This document shows positions 8,164 through 16,176 of a stretch of 64,000 nucleotides of DNA, piece after piece. Every line of letters starts with the position of its first letter. The first letter of the stretch is position 1. The position numbers and the translations under genes were made by a program. Where the stretch lies: NCBI GenBank assembly GCA_046330935.1, contig JAXLRU010000003.1, positions 62,001 through 126,000 on the forward strand. Direction: 5' to 3'. The DNA is from JAXLRU01 sp046330935. GTDB lineage: Bacteria; Actinomycetota; Actinomycetes; Actinomycetales; Kineosporiaceae. The notes below the pieces were generated by a model. That model had not been told where the DNA came from and did no database searches. It worked only from the letters and a program-made list of their open reading frames with translations.

Positions 8164-8748
8164 ATGAACCGCCGCACCTTCGACGCCCTGCTCACGGTGG
8201 CGGGCGCCGTCCTCGCCCTCGTTCTCGTCGTGGCCGGCGGATTGCTGACCTGGGCGAGCTCGTTCATCGGCAACGAGGTCCACGACCAGCTCGCCGCGCA
8301 GCAGATCTTCTTCCCCGCCAAGGGCAGCGACCAGCTCAAGAGCGACAAGATCGGCCCCTACATCAACCAGTACGCCGGCCAGCAGCTCACCACCGGCGCC
8401 CAGGCCAAGGCCTACGCGGACCACTACATCGCCGTCCACCTCGAGGAGATGACCGGCGGCAAGACGTACTCGCAGCTGTCGACCGAGTCGCGCCAGGACC
8501 CGAACAACGCCGAGAAGGCGCAACTCGTGCAGACGGCGTTCCGCGGTGAGACCCTGCGCGGCCTGCTGCTCAACGCCTACGCGTTCGGCACCATGGGCAC
8601 CATCGCCGGGATCGCCGCCTGGGTGAGCTTCGGCGCCGCCGGTGCCCTGCTCGTGCTCGTCGGCCTCGGTCTCGTGCACCGCCGTCGCACCGCCCCCGGC
8701 GCCCAGCTCGGCGGGGCCCACGAGGCGATCGAGGCCGTCACCGTCTGA
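8164..8748 (+). CDS. Two-helix membrane protein, conserved actinobacterial type
   Basis: 194 residues from ATG at 8164, with GGAGG five bases upstream. One helix is at residues about 8-33 and another at about 148-172, enclosing a polar, probably extracytoplasmic loop of about 110 residues (KGSDQLKSDKIGPYINQYAG, then an alpha-helical stretch). A short basic tail follows the second helix. Proteins with this layout are common in actinobacteria and unnamed. I assign no function. It stands alone between rarD and a convergent operon, ending at a strong hairpin. Confidence 0.72.
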   Translation: MNRRTFDALLTVAGAVLALVLVVAGGLLTWASSFIGNEVHDQLAAQQIFFPAKGSDQLKSDKIGPYINQYAGQQLTTGAQAKAYADHYIAVHLEEMTGGKTYSQLSTESRQDPNNAEKAQLVQTAFRGETLRGLLLNAYAFGTMGTIAGIAAWVSFGAAGALLVLVGLGLVHRRRTAPGAQLGGAHEAIEAVTV

Positions 8749-8770
8749 CGTCCCTCCCGCACGGCTCCCC

Positions 8771-8809
8771 CGGCCGCCGTCCGCTCCCCCGTGGAGCGGG
8801 CGGCGGCCG
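8771..8809. terminator. Bidirectional terminator between convergent genes
   Basis: A 17-bp stem (8771-8787 with 8793-8809, one G-T wobble) and a 5-base loop lie between the stop of the plus-strand membrane protein (8748) and the stop of the minus-strand operon (8850). Confidence 0.8.
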
Positions 8810-8849
8810 TCCGTTGGCGAGGCCCTGCCCTCGCAGGGCTCGACGCGTC

Positions 8850-9746
8850 TCAGCGCACGTGGCGGAGCACCGTGTCCGCGACGCCGATCCGCACCCGCTG
8901 GCCCCACGTGAGCGTGAGCCGGTCGGCCTCGACACCGTCGCCGAAGGCGACCAGCCGGTCGCTGGCGACCGTCACCTGAAGATCCTGGGTCGCGGCGAGG
9001 ACGCCGCCGGTCAGGGTGGTCCCGGTGACGGGCGAGGGCCAGGCCTCGCGGACGAACCAGCCGAGCGCCGCCTCGGTCGGGCCGGGCAGCGTCCACCCCG
9101 GTCGGCGGTCGCGCCACAGGGACGCGCACCACCCGCTGGCACCGGTGCCGGTGCCGGCGATCAGTCCCGAACAGGACTGGGGCTCCTCGCGGCCGTCGAC
9201 GCGCAGCGTCCACCGGGACGACTGGTGGCCTTCGTGCCCGACGTACACCTCGTTGAGCGCCAGGAGGCGCTGGCCGTCGTCGGCGCGCAGGGCCACCATC
9301 GACCGGCACTGAACGTCGGCGTCGCCCCGGGACAGCGCGGCCAGACGGCCGGGGACGTCACGAGGCCCCATCGTGACCAGGACGCCGGGGTGCAGCTCCG
9401 GCTGGGGGTCGACCCCGAGGACGGGCTGGCCGTCGAGGTACTTCGCGATATTGGCCACCAGGCCGTCCTGCCCGACCACCAGGACGACGTCCTCAGGGGC
9501 GAACAGGAACCGGGGCAGGTCTTCGCGCTCGACCTGGGCGACCCGCCACCCTGGCGGCAGATCGGTCACGACCCGCGACACCGCGGACGTCACCGCGTCG
9601 TGGGCCGCCTGCAGGCCGCCGAGGTCGCGGCCGCGGGCCGCGAGCACGAACTCGGCCTGGCCGCGGGTGCCGTACCGGTCGAGGAGCTCGTCGAGCTCCG
9701 TGCGCCGGTGCACGACCACCGCGCGGGGTGCGAGCGTCACCGTCAT
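8850..9746 (-). CDS. Divergent NAD kinase-like protein
   Basis: 298 residues from ATG at 9746, with GGAGGGG directly upstream. It follows the NAD(+) kinase layout, but the glycine-rich GGDGT site reads VGQDGLVAN (residues 91-99), keeping the Asp. The usual GVNxGxxGFL reads GVDPQPELHP (111-120), NE is kept (165-166), and the STPTGST loop reads AGTGTGASGW (197-206). It may therefore bind NAD(P) or a related ligand without normal kinase activity, or be a specialised kinase. It is the second gene of a two-gene operon, 22 bases after the SPFH gene, controlled opposite an NrtR-type regulator. Family membership is well supported, but activity is not. Confidence 0.75.
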   Translation of the reverse strand: MTVTLAPRAVVVHRRTELDELLDRYGTRGQAEFVLAARGRDLGGLQAAHDAVTSAVSRVVTDLPPGWRVAQVEREDLPRFLFAPEDVVLVVGQDGLVANIAKYLDGQPVLGVDPQPELHPGVLVTMGPRDVPGRLAALSRGDADVQCRSMVALRADDGQRLLALNEVYVGHEGHQSSRWTLRVDGREEPQSCSGLIAGTGTGASGWCASLWRDRRPGWTLPGPTEAALGWFVREAWPSPVTGTTLTGGVLAATQDLQVTVASDRLVAFGDGVEADRLTLTWGQRVRIGVADTVLRHVR

Positions 9747-9768
9747 CCCCTCCGAACGTCGTCGCAGA

Positions 9769-10779
9769 TCAGGCCCGACCGGCCACGTGGGCCAGGGCCT
9801 GGCCGAGGACGTCCGGGGTGAGCTGGAGGGTGCCGATCTCGGGCAGGTTGCCGGCCAGCTCGCGCGCGGCCAGCGCCAGGAGCACCTGCGGCGGCACGCC
9901 CTGGTGCACGGCCATCGCTGCAGCCTCGGCGTCTGCTCGCGCCTGACCCACGACGCGCGTGACCTCGGCGTCGGCCGCGGCCCGGGTGCGCTTGGCCGCG
10001 GCCTCGGCATCGGCGGCGATCTGCTGGGCCGCGGCGTCCTCGGCCGCCTTGCGCCGGGCGTTGGCGCCCTGTTGGACGACGAGCTGCTCCTCGCGGACGG
10101 CGAGTTCGATCCGCGACTGCAACTCGTTCTCGGCGATCGCGCGTTCCCGCTCGACGGCCAGGGCGCGGCGCTCGAAGGTGGCGCGGTCGGCGTCGGCCTG
10201 GACGGCCTCACGCGTGGGCGTGGCCAGCGCCCGTTCCAGATCGGCGTCGGGGCGGAGGGCGAGGACGCGGACGCCGATCACCTGGAGGCCGATCTCGGCG
10301 AGCCGGGGGTCGGCGTGCAGCCGTGCGGTGAGGTTGTCGCGGACGGCGGCCGGCCCCTGCGCGACGGCGGCCGCGACGGGCAGGGTCCCCACGACCTCGG
10401 TCGCGTACTGCTGGGCGAGCTCGGTGAGCACCTGGGCGACCTGCTGCAGGGGCTCGCCGCCGGCCTCTCCCCGCCGCGGGTCGACGCCGAAGTCGAGCCG
10501 CGTGGCGGCGAGGTCGGGATCGGCGAACCGGTAGGTGAGCGTGAGCTGCACGCTGACGTCGGCGAGGTCGGACGTGCGCGCGTGGACGAGTGCGGGCAGC
10601 TCGCGGTCGTCGGTCGGCGCCTCGCTGAGTGCGGCGGAGAGGGGGCGGAACCAGAACGACGCCGCCACTCCGCGGTGACGGACCTCGCCGCCCTGCCGGT
10701 GCACCACGTAGACGGTGGGGGTGCCGCGGTAATGGCGCAGGCGCCCCCCGAGCAGGACGGGGGCGGTGATGTGAGCCAT
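9769..10779 (-). CDS. SPFH/Band 7 (prohibitin/stomatin-like) domain protein
   Basis: 336 residues from ATG at 10779 with a strong AGGAGG. The N-terminal half (about 15-185) is a beta-rich SPFH domain (DVSVQLTLTYRFADPDLAAT, LTARLHADPRLAEIGLQVIG). The second half (about 190-290) is a long charged Ala/Glu/Arg coiled coil, then a short C-terminal domain (PEIGTLQLTPDVLGQAL). There is no N-terminal membrane anchor, which is unusual for the superfamily, so it may form a cytoplasmic or peripherally bound scaffold. It is first in the operon with the NAD-kinase-like gene and divergent from NrtR. Confidence 0.82.
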   Translation of the reverse strand: MAHITAPVLLGGRLRHYRGTPTVYVVHRQGGEVRHRGVAASFWFRPLSAALSEAPTDDRELPALVHARTSDLADVSVQLTLTYRFADPDLAATRLDFGVDPRRGEAGGEPLQQVAQVLTELAQQYATEVVGTLPVAAAVAQGPAAVRDNLTARLHADPRLAEIGLQVIGVRVLALRPDADLERALATPTREAVQADADRATFERRALAVERERAIAENELQSRIELAVREEQLVVQQGANARRKAAEDAAAQQIAADAEAAAKRTRAAADAEVTRVVGQARADAEAAAMAVHQGVPPQVLLALAARELAGNLPEIGTLQLTPDVLGQALAHVAGRA

Positions 10780-10794
10780 GGATCCTCCTTGTTC

Positions 10795-10832
10795 TCGTCG
10801 AAAGGACGATAACCCTCTCCCTTTTTATCGTC
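10795..10832. promoter_or_regulatory. Candidate NrtR operator between the divergent promoters
   Basis: A perfect inverted repeat, GACGATAA (10805-10812) and TTATCGTC (10825-10832), has arm centres 20 bases (two helical turns) apart. A second overlapping pair is TCGTC (10795-10799) / GACGA (10805-10809). The right arm overlaps the -35 region of the NrtR gene, and the left sits just upstream of the SPFH ribosome site. Its position suits autoregulation and repression of the operon by NrtR. That NrtR binds here is inference. Confidence 0.55.
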
Positions 10833-10844
10833 AAGGTGACGCGA

Positions 10845-10850
10845 TAGGCT
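10845..10850 (+). promoter_or_regulatory. -10 element (TAGGCT) for a leaderless nrtR transcript
   Basis: TAGGCT ends seven bases before the GTG at 10858, placing the transcription start on the start codon. The -35 region falls in the T-rich stretch within the inverted repeat 10805-10832. Confidence 0.5.
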
Positions 10851-10857
10851 CGGAGCC

Positions 10858-11574
10858 GTGGACGCTCCCCCCTCGTACCGCGCCACCGACTATCCGCCGT
10901 TCGCCGTCACCGTCGACCTCGTCGTCCTGACCGTGCGGGCGCGGCAGCTGTGCGTGCTCCTGGTCCGCCGGGGTGAGGCACCTCATGCGGGGTGTCTCGC
11001 GCTGCCCGGCGGCTTCGTACGGCCGGAGGAGAGCCTGCGGGCCGCGGCCGAGCGCGAGCTCGCCGAGGAGACGGGCGTGGCGGGGCTCGACGCGCATCTC
11101 GAACAGCTCGCGAGCTACGGCGACCCGAAGCGCGACCCGCGGATGCGCGTCGTCAGCGTCGCCTGGCTGGCCCTCGCGGCCGACCTGCCCGACCCGGTGG
11201 CGGGAACCGACGCGGTCGACGCGGCCTTCGTCCCCGCCGACGCCGCGCTCGGGGAAGGTCGTCTCGCCTTCGACCACGCCGCCATCCTCAGCGACGGGCT
11301 CGATCGTGCGCGGGCGAAGCTGGAGTACAGCGCCCTCGCCGCCTCGTTCTGTCCGCCGGAGTTCACCGTCTCGGACCTCCGCGAGGTGTACGAGGCCGTC
11401 TGGGGGGCCCGCCTCGATCCGCGCAACTTCCATCGCAAGGTCACCGGCACCGACGGCTTCCTCCGACCCACCGGCCGGCGGCGGGCCGACGGTGCCGGTC
11501 GGCCTGCGGAGCTGTTCACTGCCGACCCCCTGGCGACCCTCCACCCCGCCCTGTTGCGTCCGGCGCCCGGGTGA
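10858..11574 (+). CDS. nrtR: NrtR-type regulator: Nudix domain plus winged helix
   Basis: 238 residues from GTG at 10858. Residues about 15-150 form a Nudix domain with a complete Nudix box (Gly52 to Val74, GX5EX7REUXEEXGU pattern, including RELAEETGV), so hydrolysis of an ADP-ribose-type compound is possible. Residues about 155-225 match the NrtR winged-helix domain (FTVSDLREVYEAVWG, DPRNFHRKV, TG.FLRPTG). NrtR proteins repress NAD-metabolism genes and are released by ADP-ribose-like effectors. Here the gene is divergent from an SPFH and NAD-kinase-like operon, a likely target through the inverted repeat at 10805-10832. Confidence 0.82.
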   Translation: MDAPPSYRATDYPPFAVTVDLVVLTVRARQLCVLLVRRGEAPHAGCLALPGGFVRPEESLRAAAERELAEETGVAGLDAHLEQLASYGDPKRDPRMRVVSVAWLALAADLPDPVAGTDAVDAAFVPADAALGEGRLAFDHAAILSDGLDRARAKLEYSALAASFCPPEFTVSDLREVYEAVWGARLDPRNFHRKVTGTDGFLRPTGRRRADGAGRPAELFTADPLATLHPALLRPAPG

Positions 11575-11699
11575 ACCCCGGTCCGGCTCTCCCAGCTGTC
11601 ATGCCTGTGGAGGACACCCGCGCGGGTGGTCGGGGCTGGCTAGGCTGCGGTGCGCGCCCGCAATCGGCTGCGCACGTCCATCTCGAACGGGGATTCCGC

Positions 11700-13277
11700 A
11701 TGTTCGGTCGTTCTCGGCCTGCTCCCGTCCTGTCCGTCCTGACCGCCGCAGCCGCTCTGGCCGCGAGCGCCGTGGCCCTGCCCGGCGGCGCCGCCCAGGC
11801 GACCGGCACGCTCGCCTTCCTTCCGGTGATCTCCTCCATGGTGCTCGACTCGTCGGCGCCCACGGTCTCCGTCGACCCCGCCGCGGCGCCGGTCGTCCTG
11901 GGCACTTCGACCGGCCCGGACGGCACCTCCCGCGTGCAGCGGCTCGTGGTGACGTTCGACCTGAAGCCCTTCGCGCGGCACCGCGTCACGACGGCCGCCC
12001 TCGTGACGCGCGAGGACGGCACCGCCCCCTGCGCGACGAGGGCCTGGGAGGCCTGGTCGGTCGTGCGCACGCGGGTCGCGCCCACGTGGTCGAAGCCGTG
12101 GCGCGTGGCGTCGCCCGTCGGCAGGGTCCAGACCCCCGAGTTATGCCCGCCCGTCCTCGAGGCCGAGGTCACCGAGGCGGTCGCCGCCGCCGTCGATTCC
12201 GGCGCGACGGCACTGTCGTTGCAGCTCAGCGTCCCCCGGGAGCACGAGGCCGACCCGGCCTGGCACCTGCCCCTGGCCGCCGAGGGGGGTGTCGCGCTCC
12301 AGGTTCGCGGTGACGCGATTCCCCCCGCCCCTGTGAAGCCCTTCGCCGGGTCCCAGTGGTGCGGCGCGGACCCCGTCGTCGTCGGCCCCTACGCGGAAAG
12401 GATCGGCGTGACGACGTCGCGCTTCAGCGCGGACGCCGTCCTCACCGCCGAGTTCGACGTGTGGTCGGCGGACACCCCCGGCGACCCGCACCTGCGCCTG
12501 ACCCAGACCGTCACTCCGGGACAGCCCGCGGTCGTGCGCCTGTCGCCTGACCAGATCGTCGACGGCATCCGCTACCGGTTCCGGGCGCGCCTGGTGGATC
12601 AGGGGCTCGCGAGTCCGTGGGGACCGACCTGCACCTGGGTGCCTGATCGCAGCGCACCCGCGGCTCCCGTCGTCACATCGACCGACGGCGGCCCCCTCGC
12701 CGCGATCGGTGGCCCCGTCAAGGTGACGTTCTCCAGCCCGTCCCCTGATGTGGTCGGCTACCGCTGGTCGTGGGGCTCGCTGGTGCTCAGCCCCGGTTGC
12801 GGCATCAACGGCCCGAAGCGGCTCGACTGCCCCGACATCCTCTCCCTGCCCGACACGGTCCGGGGCGCCACTGTCTCCCTGTCGCTCATGCCCGATCGCG
12901 AGGCTTCGTCGGACCTGTCGGTCGTGGCGATCGACAGTCGCGGCAACCGCTCGATGACCACGACGGTGCCGGTGTTCGTTTCTGACACGCGACCCAGCCT
13001 TGTCCTTCCCACCGGCCCTGTGGCACCCGGAAAGACGTTCGAGGCGCAGGTGACCCCCGATCCGCTCGCCGGAGAGGTCGTCGCCTACCTGGTGCGAGTG
13101 GGGGACCGCCGGGCCGTGCGCGTCCCAGCCGCCTCGGCGAGCGGACCCACCACCCTGCGACTGACCATGCCCAAGGGCGACGCGGTCCTGCTCGCACGAG
13201 TGCAGGTGCGCAGCGTCAGCGCCAACGGGTGGGTGAGCGAGGCCGTCAACGGACTCGTGCTGTCCACGCTGCTGTAG
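11700..13277 (+). CDS. Secreted protein of unknown function
   Basis: 525 residues from ATG at 11700, with a signal peptide at 1-33 (VLSVLTAAAALAASAVAL, then QATG). The first third resembles DNRLRE-type beta-sandwich domains of actinobacterial surface proteins (VQRLVVTFDLKPF, AAVDSGATALSLQL), with paired Cys. The middle and C-terminus look like two or three fibronectin/Ig-like beta domains (WCGADPVVVG, YRFRARLVDQG, WVPDRSAPAAP). A -10-like TAGGCT sits at about 11640. It is probably displayed or released outside the cell. I recognise no enzyme motif. It ends 11 bases before a strong hairpin. Confidence 0.65.
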   Translation: MFGRSRPAPVLSVLTAAAALAASAVALPGGAAQATGTLAFLPVISSMVLDSSAPTVSVDPAAAPVVLGTSTGPDGTSRVQRLVVTFDLKPFARHRVTTAALVTREDGTAPCATRAWEAWSVVRTRVAPTWSKPWRVASPVGRVQTPELCPPVLEAEVTEAVAAAVDSGATALSLQLSVPREHEADPAWHLPLAAEGGVALQVRGDAIPPAPVKPFAGSQWCGADPVVVGPYAERIGVTTSRFSADAVLTAEFDVWSADTPGDPHLRLTQTVTPGQPAVVRLSPDQIVDGIRYRFRARLVDQGLASPWGPTCTWVPDRSAPAAPVVTSTDGGPLAAIGGPVKVTFSSPSPDVVGYRWSWGSLVLSPGCGINGPKRLDCPDILSLPDTVRGATVSLSLMPDREASSDLSVVAIDSRGNRSMTTTVPVFVSDTRPSLVLPTGPVAPGKTFEAQVTPDPLAGEVVAYLVRVGDRRAVRVPAASASGPTTLRLTMPKGDAVLLARVQVRSVSANGWVSEAVNGLVLSTLL

Positions 13278-13288
13278 CCCCGTGCCGC

Positions 13289-13321
13289 GTGCCGCTCGCC
13301 GCTGTCGGCGGCGAGCGGCAC
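13289..13321 (+). terminator. Perfect 14-bp terminator hairpin
   Basis: GTGCCGCTCGCCGC (13289-13302) pairs perfectly with 13308-13321. It follows the secreted protein stop (13277) and ends only nine bases before the ligC ATG (13331), so ligC must have its own start or be leaderless. Confidence 0.75.
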
Positions 13322-13330
13322 GATGGCGGG

Positions 13331-14377
13331 ATGCAGCTGCCCGTGATGCCGCCTTTGAAGCCGATGCTGGCCAAGGCCGCCGACGCCGTGCCCACCGAGC
13401 CCGACGGGGTGTGGCTGTACGAGCCGAAGTGGGACGGGTTCCGGGTGATCGTGTACCGGGACGGCGACGAGGTGGTCCTCGGCTCACGCAACGAGAAGCC
13501 GCTGACGCGGTACTTCCCCGAGGTCGCCGAGGCCGTCCTGCGCGAGCTGCCCGAGCGGGTGGTGCTGGACGGCGAGCTGGTCGTCCCGCGGGAACGCGAC
13601 GGGCGGCAGCGGCTGGACTGGGAGTCGCTGTCGCAGCGCATCCATCCCGCCGAGTCTCGGATCCGGTTGCTCGCCGAGGCCACTCCCGCCCACATCGTCG
13701 CTTTCGACTGCCTGGCGGTCGGCGACGAGGACCTCACCTACCGGCCGCTGGCCGTCCGCCGGGGCTTCCTCGCCGACGCGATCGGCGCCGCCGCACCTTC
13801 GGTGCTCGACCGGCAGGTGCACCTCTCGGTGTCGACCACCGACCCGGCCGTGGCTCGTGACTGGTTCGAGCGGTTCGAGGGAGCCGGGCTCGACGGCGTC
13901 ATCGCCAAGCGGCTCGACGGCCCCTACAAGCCCGACCAGCGAGCCATGATCAAGGTGAAGCACCACCGCAGCGCCGAGTGCGTCGTGATCGGCTACCGCA
14001 AGCACAAGTCGATCGAGGGCATCGGGTCGCTGCTGCTCGGGCTGTACGAGGGCGAGCGCCTGCACATGGTCGGCGGTGCGTCGGCCTTCACCACCGTCGT
14101 CCGCCGCGAACTGCTCGAACGGCTGCAGGAGTACCGCACCGGCGAGGCGTCCATGTCGGGCGAACCCAACCGGTGGAACCAGCGCGAGGACCACTCCTGG
14201 GTGCCCCTGCGCCCCGAACTCGTCGTCGAGGTCGCCTACGACCAGATGGAGGGCGACCGGTTCCGGCACGCCGCCCGCCTCGTCCGGTGGCGCCCCGACA
14301 AGGACCCCGAGCAGTGCACGTACGACCAGCTCGACGTCCCCGCCCGCTACGACCTCGCCGACGTGCTCGCGGGGTGA
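13331..14377 (+). CDS. ligC: ATP-dependent DNA ligase, LigC type
   Basis: 348 residues. The nucleotidyltransferase domain (about 1-210) has the adenylation motif YEPKWDGFR with the catalytic Lys at about residue 35, then VVLDGELVV, IVAFDCLAV and EGAGLDGVIAK. The OB-fold domain follows (VKHHRSAECVVIGYRKHK, then WVPLRPELVVEV). Length and motifs match mycobacterial LigC, a single-ligase relative of LigD used in end joining and nick or ribonucleotide repair. There is no polymerase or nuclease domain; a separate LigD-like polymerase lies at 39350-40474. The ATG at 13331 has no clear ribosome site. The 3' part of this gene is duplicated at 18266-18750. Confidence 0.87.
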   Translation: MQLPVMPPLKPMLAKAADAVPTEPDGVWLYEPKWDGFRVIVYRDGDEVVLGSRNEKPLTRYFPEVAEAVLRELPERVVLDGELVVPRERDGRQRLDWESLSQRIHPAESRIRLLAEATPAHIVAFDCLAVGDEDLTYRPLAVRRGFLADAIGAAAPSVLDRQVHLSVSTTDPAVARDWFERFEGAGLDGVIAKRLDGPYKPDQRAMIKVKHHRSAECVVIGYRKHKSIEGIGSLLLGLYEGERLHMVGGASAFTTVVRRELLERLQEYRTGEASMSGEPNRWNQREDHSWVPLRPELVVEVAYDQMEGDRFRHAARLVRWRPDKDPEQCTYDQLDVPARYDLADVLAG

Positions 14378-14687
14378 CTCGCCGCCCCTCACCGTGACGC
14401 TCGAAGCCTTTTGCCAGCAACTCAAAGCGCCCGTCGCACGCGGAAGCCCGGGACTGCTGCAGACTCAGTCGTCATCCGACCGGTCGGAACTTGTGTCCTC
14501 GCTGGAAGAATGTGCCCTGTGCCTGCACCCCGCCCCGAGCAGCCCAGCGACGACGTGGTCGCGTCAACCGGCCCAGACCGCCCCACCACACCCGACCCAT
14601 GATCACGCCAGGGCTACACCCTCATCTGTGAAGAGCCTGTAATCGTGGTGGTGGCAACAATGATGCGCGTTTCGGAGGCCCGTGCCC
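14378..14687. other. Intergenic region at the left edge of the RHS island
   Basis: This is 310 bases between ligC and the SUFU immunity gene. I see no gene. It contains a CCGACCGGTCGG palindrome near 14479 and GGAGG at 14674-14678 serving the next gene. Base composition becomes clearly AT-richer here than in the flanking chromosome. Confidence 0.5.
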
Positions 14688-15254
14688 ATGACAAGTCTGA
14701 TCGATCACTTCGAGAGATACCTTGGCCCCATCCATACCGGTTGGTCGACTGATCCTGATGGCGCTCCGATGCCTTTTCAGATCGTCAAGTTCACGGGAGG
14801 ATCAGACTCGGACTCGGTGGGCTACGCCACGTTGGGGCTGAGCAGGCACCTACTGACCTCCCCTGCGGGGAGGCGACAGATACAACAAGAACTATTCATG
14901 CTGGCGCCACAGTCCTTAACTCCGGATTTTGTCGCCTCGTTGCTTCTTCACGTCGGCACGAGGGCGATCAAAGCTAAGCGTGCACTGCTGCGGGGGGATG
15001 TTGTTGGGCCGGCTGGGGCGCTCGTTCCGGACTCGAAGATGACAGCCCTGTATGTTACTATGCCGGTCTATTTTCCAGATGAATTCGCAACGTATTCAGG
15101 CGGAGAGGGTGGCGTTGTTATCGCGTGGCTAGTTCCGATCGGTATGAGGGAGGTGGAACTGGTTTCTCGGAGCGGATGGCCCGCCCTCGAAGACAAGCTG
15201 GCCGAGCAGGATCCAGATCTTGTCGACTTTCATCGAGCGGAGATGACCCTCTAG
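14688..15254 (+). CDS. SUFU (suppressor of fused)-family immunity protein
   Basis: 188 residues from ATG at 14688, nine bases after GGAGG; a GTG six bases earlier is too close to that site. The sequence fits the SUFU domain: a HFERYLGPI start, FQIVKFTGG, VGYATLGLSRHLL, a middle LLLHVGTRAI and a late VVIAWLVPI..EVELVSRSGWPALEDKL. SUFU proteins in bacteria are immunity proteins of polymorphic toxins. The gene faces the opposite way from the other immunity genes and has no toxin beside it, so it is an orphan immunity gene. AT-rich codon use relative to ligC suggests acquisition. Confidence 0.75.
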   Translation: MTSLIDHFERYLGPIHTGWSTDPDGAPMPFQIVKFTGGSDSDSVGYATLGLSRHLLTSPAGRRQIQQELFMLAPQSLTPDFVASLLLHVGTRAIKAKRALLRGDVVGPAGALVPDSKMTALYVTMPVYFPDEFATYSGGEGGVVIAWLVPIGMREVELVSRSGWPALEDKLAEQDPDLVDFHRAEMTL

Positions 15255-15455
15255 TTCTTGGGCTCTTCACAGATGAGGGTGTAGCCCGAAATCATCTATT
15301 TTTCGAGCCATGTTCCACACGCCTAGTGGGTGGGCATCCGCATCGAGACCGATGAAGTTCTTGCCGCAGCGGCCGACGATCCGTCCCTTCTTCCAGCGGA
15401 GCGCCCTTATCAGCTACCCGACCGCGTCGCCCAAGCCGTCGGCGCCGACCGGTAA
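15251..15455 (+). pseudogene. Frameshifted fragment of a further immunity-like gene
   Basis: Reading from 15251, a protein-like frame runs through LFTDEGVARNHLFFEPCST to RLV at 15328. It then continues sensibly only after jumping four bases: VGIRIETDEVLAAA and onward to AERPYQLPDRVAQAVGADR, stop at 15453-15455. The jump coincides with a tandem GTGG duplication (GTGGGTGGGC, from 15326), so a 4-base duplication broke the frame. The missing N-terminus lies where the SUFU gene ends, suggesting truncation by recombination. Composition and location suggest an immunity gene, but the family is not recognised. Confidence 0.5.
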
Positions 15456-15458
15456 CAT

Positions 15459-15971
15459 TCAGGCGGACCGGCGTTCGAGTTGTCGACGCGCCTGAAGACG
15501 GACGATCTCGGAGCCCGAGTCCAGCAGCGAAGCCAGGGCCCGGTCGGCGCCGTCACCTGGGATGCCGCCGAGCGCTCGCACCGCCTTGACAGCCAACGCC
15601 CGGCTCTCGTCGAACGTAAGGTAGTCCGGAACCCACTGCGCGAGGTGTCCCAGCACCTCAATTGCCGATGGGTTCTTCAACTTCCCCAACTCAGTAACGA
15701 CGTCCTCATGCACGTGGTGCCACTCCGCGGCGGCCAACTCCAGAAGCGGCCCGAGATGATTTTGTGACACGCCGTAGACGGCCGCCACGATGAGGGCCAT
15801 CTCCGCCTCATCTCCGTCGCTCCGATCTAGGGCCTCGCGCAACAACCGAATTCCGAGCGCTCGTCCGTCAGAGGCACCAAGGCGCCTCAAGACAGCGTCC
15901 GGATCGGCTGGCGGTCCCCCATTGGGTACCGCAACGAGTGACAAAATTGCTTCCCGCTCCTCCAACGTCAA
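15459..15971 (-). CDS. HEAT-repeat-like immunity protein
   Basis: 170 residues from TTG at 15971, after GGAGG. It is all-helical with repeating helix pairs (LGIRLLREALDRSDGDEAEMAL, ALAVKAVRALGGIPGDGADRAL, LLDSGSEIVRLQARRQLE), typical of HEAT/ARM-type immunity proteins. The TTG overlaps the TGA of a decayed toxin-tip frame (TTGA at 15968-15971), which marks it as that tip's cognate immunity gene and implies translational coupling in the ancestral cassette. Confidence 0.6.
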   Translation of the reverse strand: MTLEEREAILSLVAVPNGGPPADPDAVLRRLGASDGRALGIRLLREALDRSDGDEAEMALIVAAVYGVSQNHLGPLLELAAAEWHHVHEDVVTELGKLKNPSAIEVLGHLAQWVPDYLTFDESRALAVKAVRALGGIPGDGADRALASLLDSGSEIVRLQARRQLERRSA

Positions 15972-16176
15972 TTGAGCCTCCGGAACGATGTGATGTTGGA
16001 GTTGAAGATGTCGAGACCGAACTCGAGGCCATTTTGAGGAACTCCGCGTGACGGGTCAACGGCGGAGTTGATCGCAACACGGTCACCATGGGTAAGCCGC
16101 GAGGAGGCAAGCGTCACAGGCTCCCCTCGAGACGATCCTCAGAACAGGTGTCCGGAGAACCGGGTCGAGCTCCCAG
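15968..16176 (-). pseudogene. Remnant of a displaced toxin C-terminal tip
   Basis: Two minus-strand frames join into one protein-like stretch: ELDPVLRTPVLRIVSRG, then after a shift at a GGGG run near 16131, EPVTLASSRLTHGDRVAIN, then GLEFGLDIFNSNITSFRRLN and stop at 15968. The shift and lack of any start or delivery domain show it is not expressed as is. It ends inside the TTG start of the HEAT-like immunity gene, as toxin ends do in these cassettes. The toxin family is not recognised. Confidence 0.5.
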
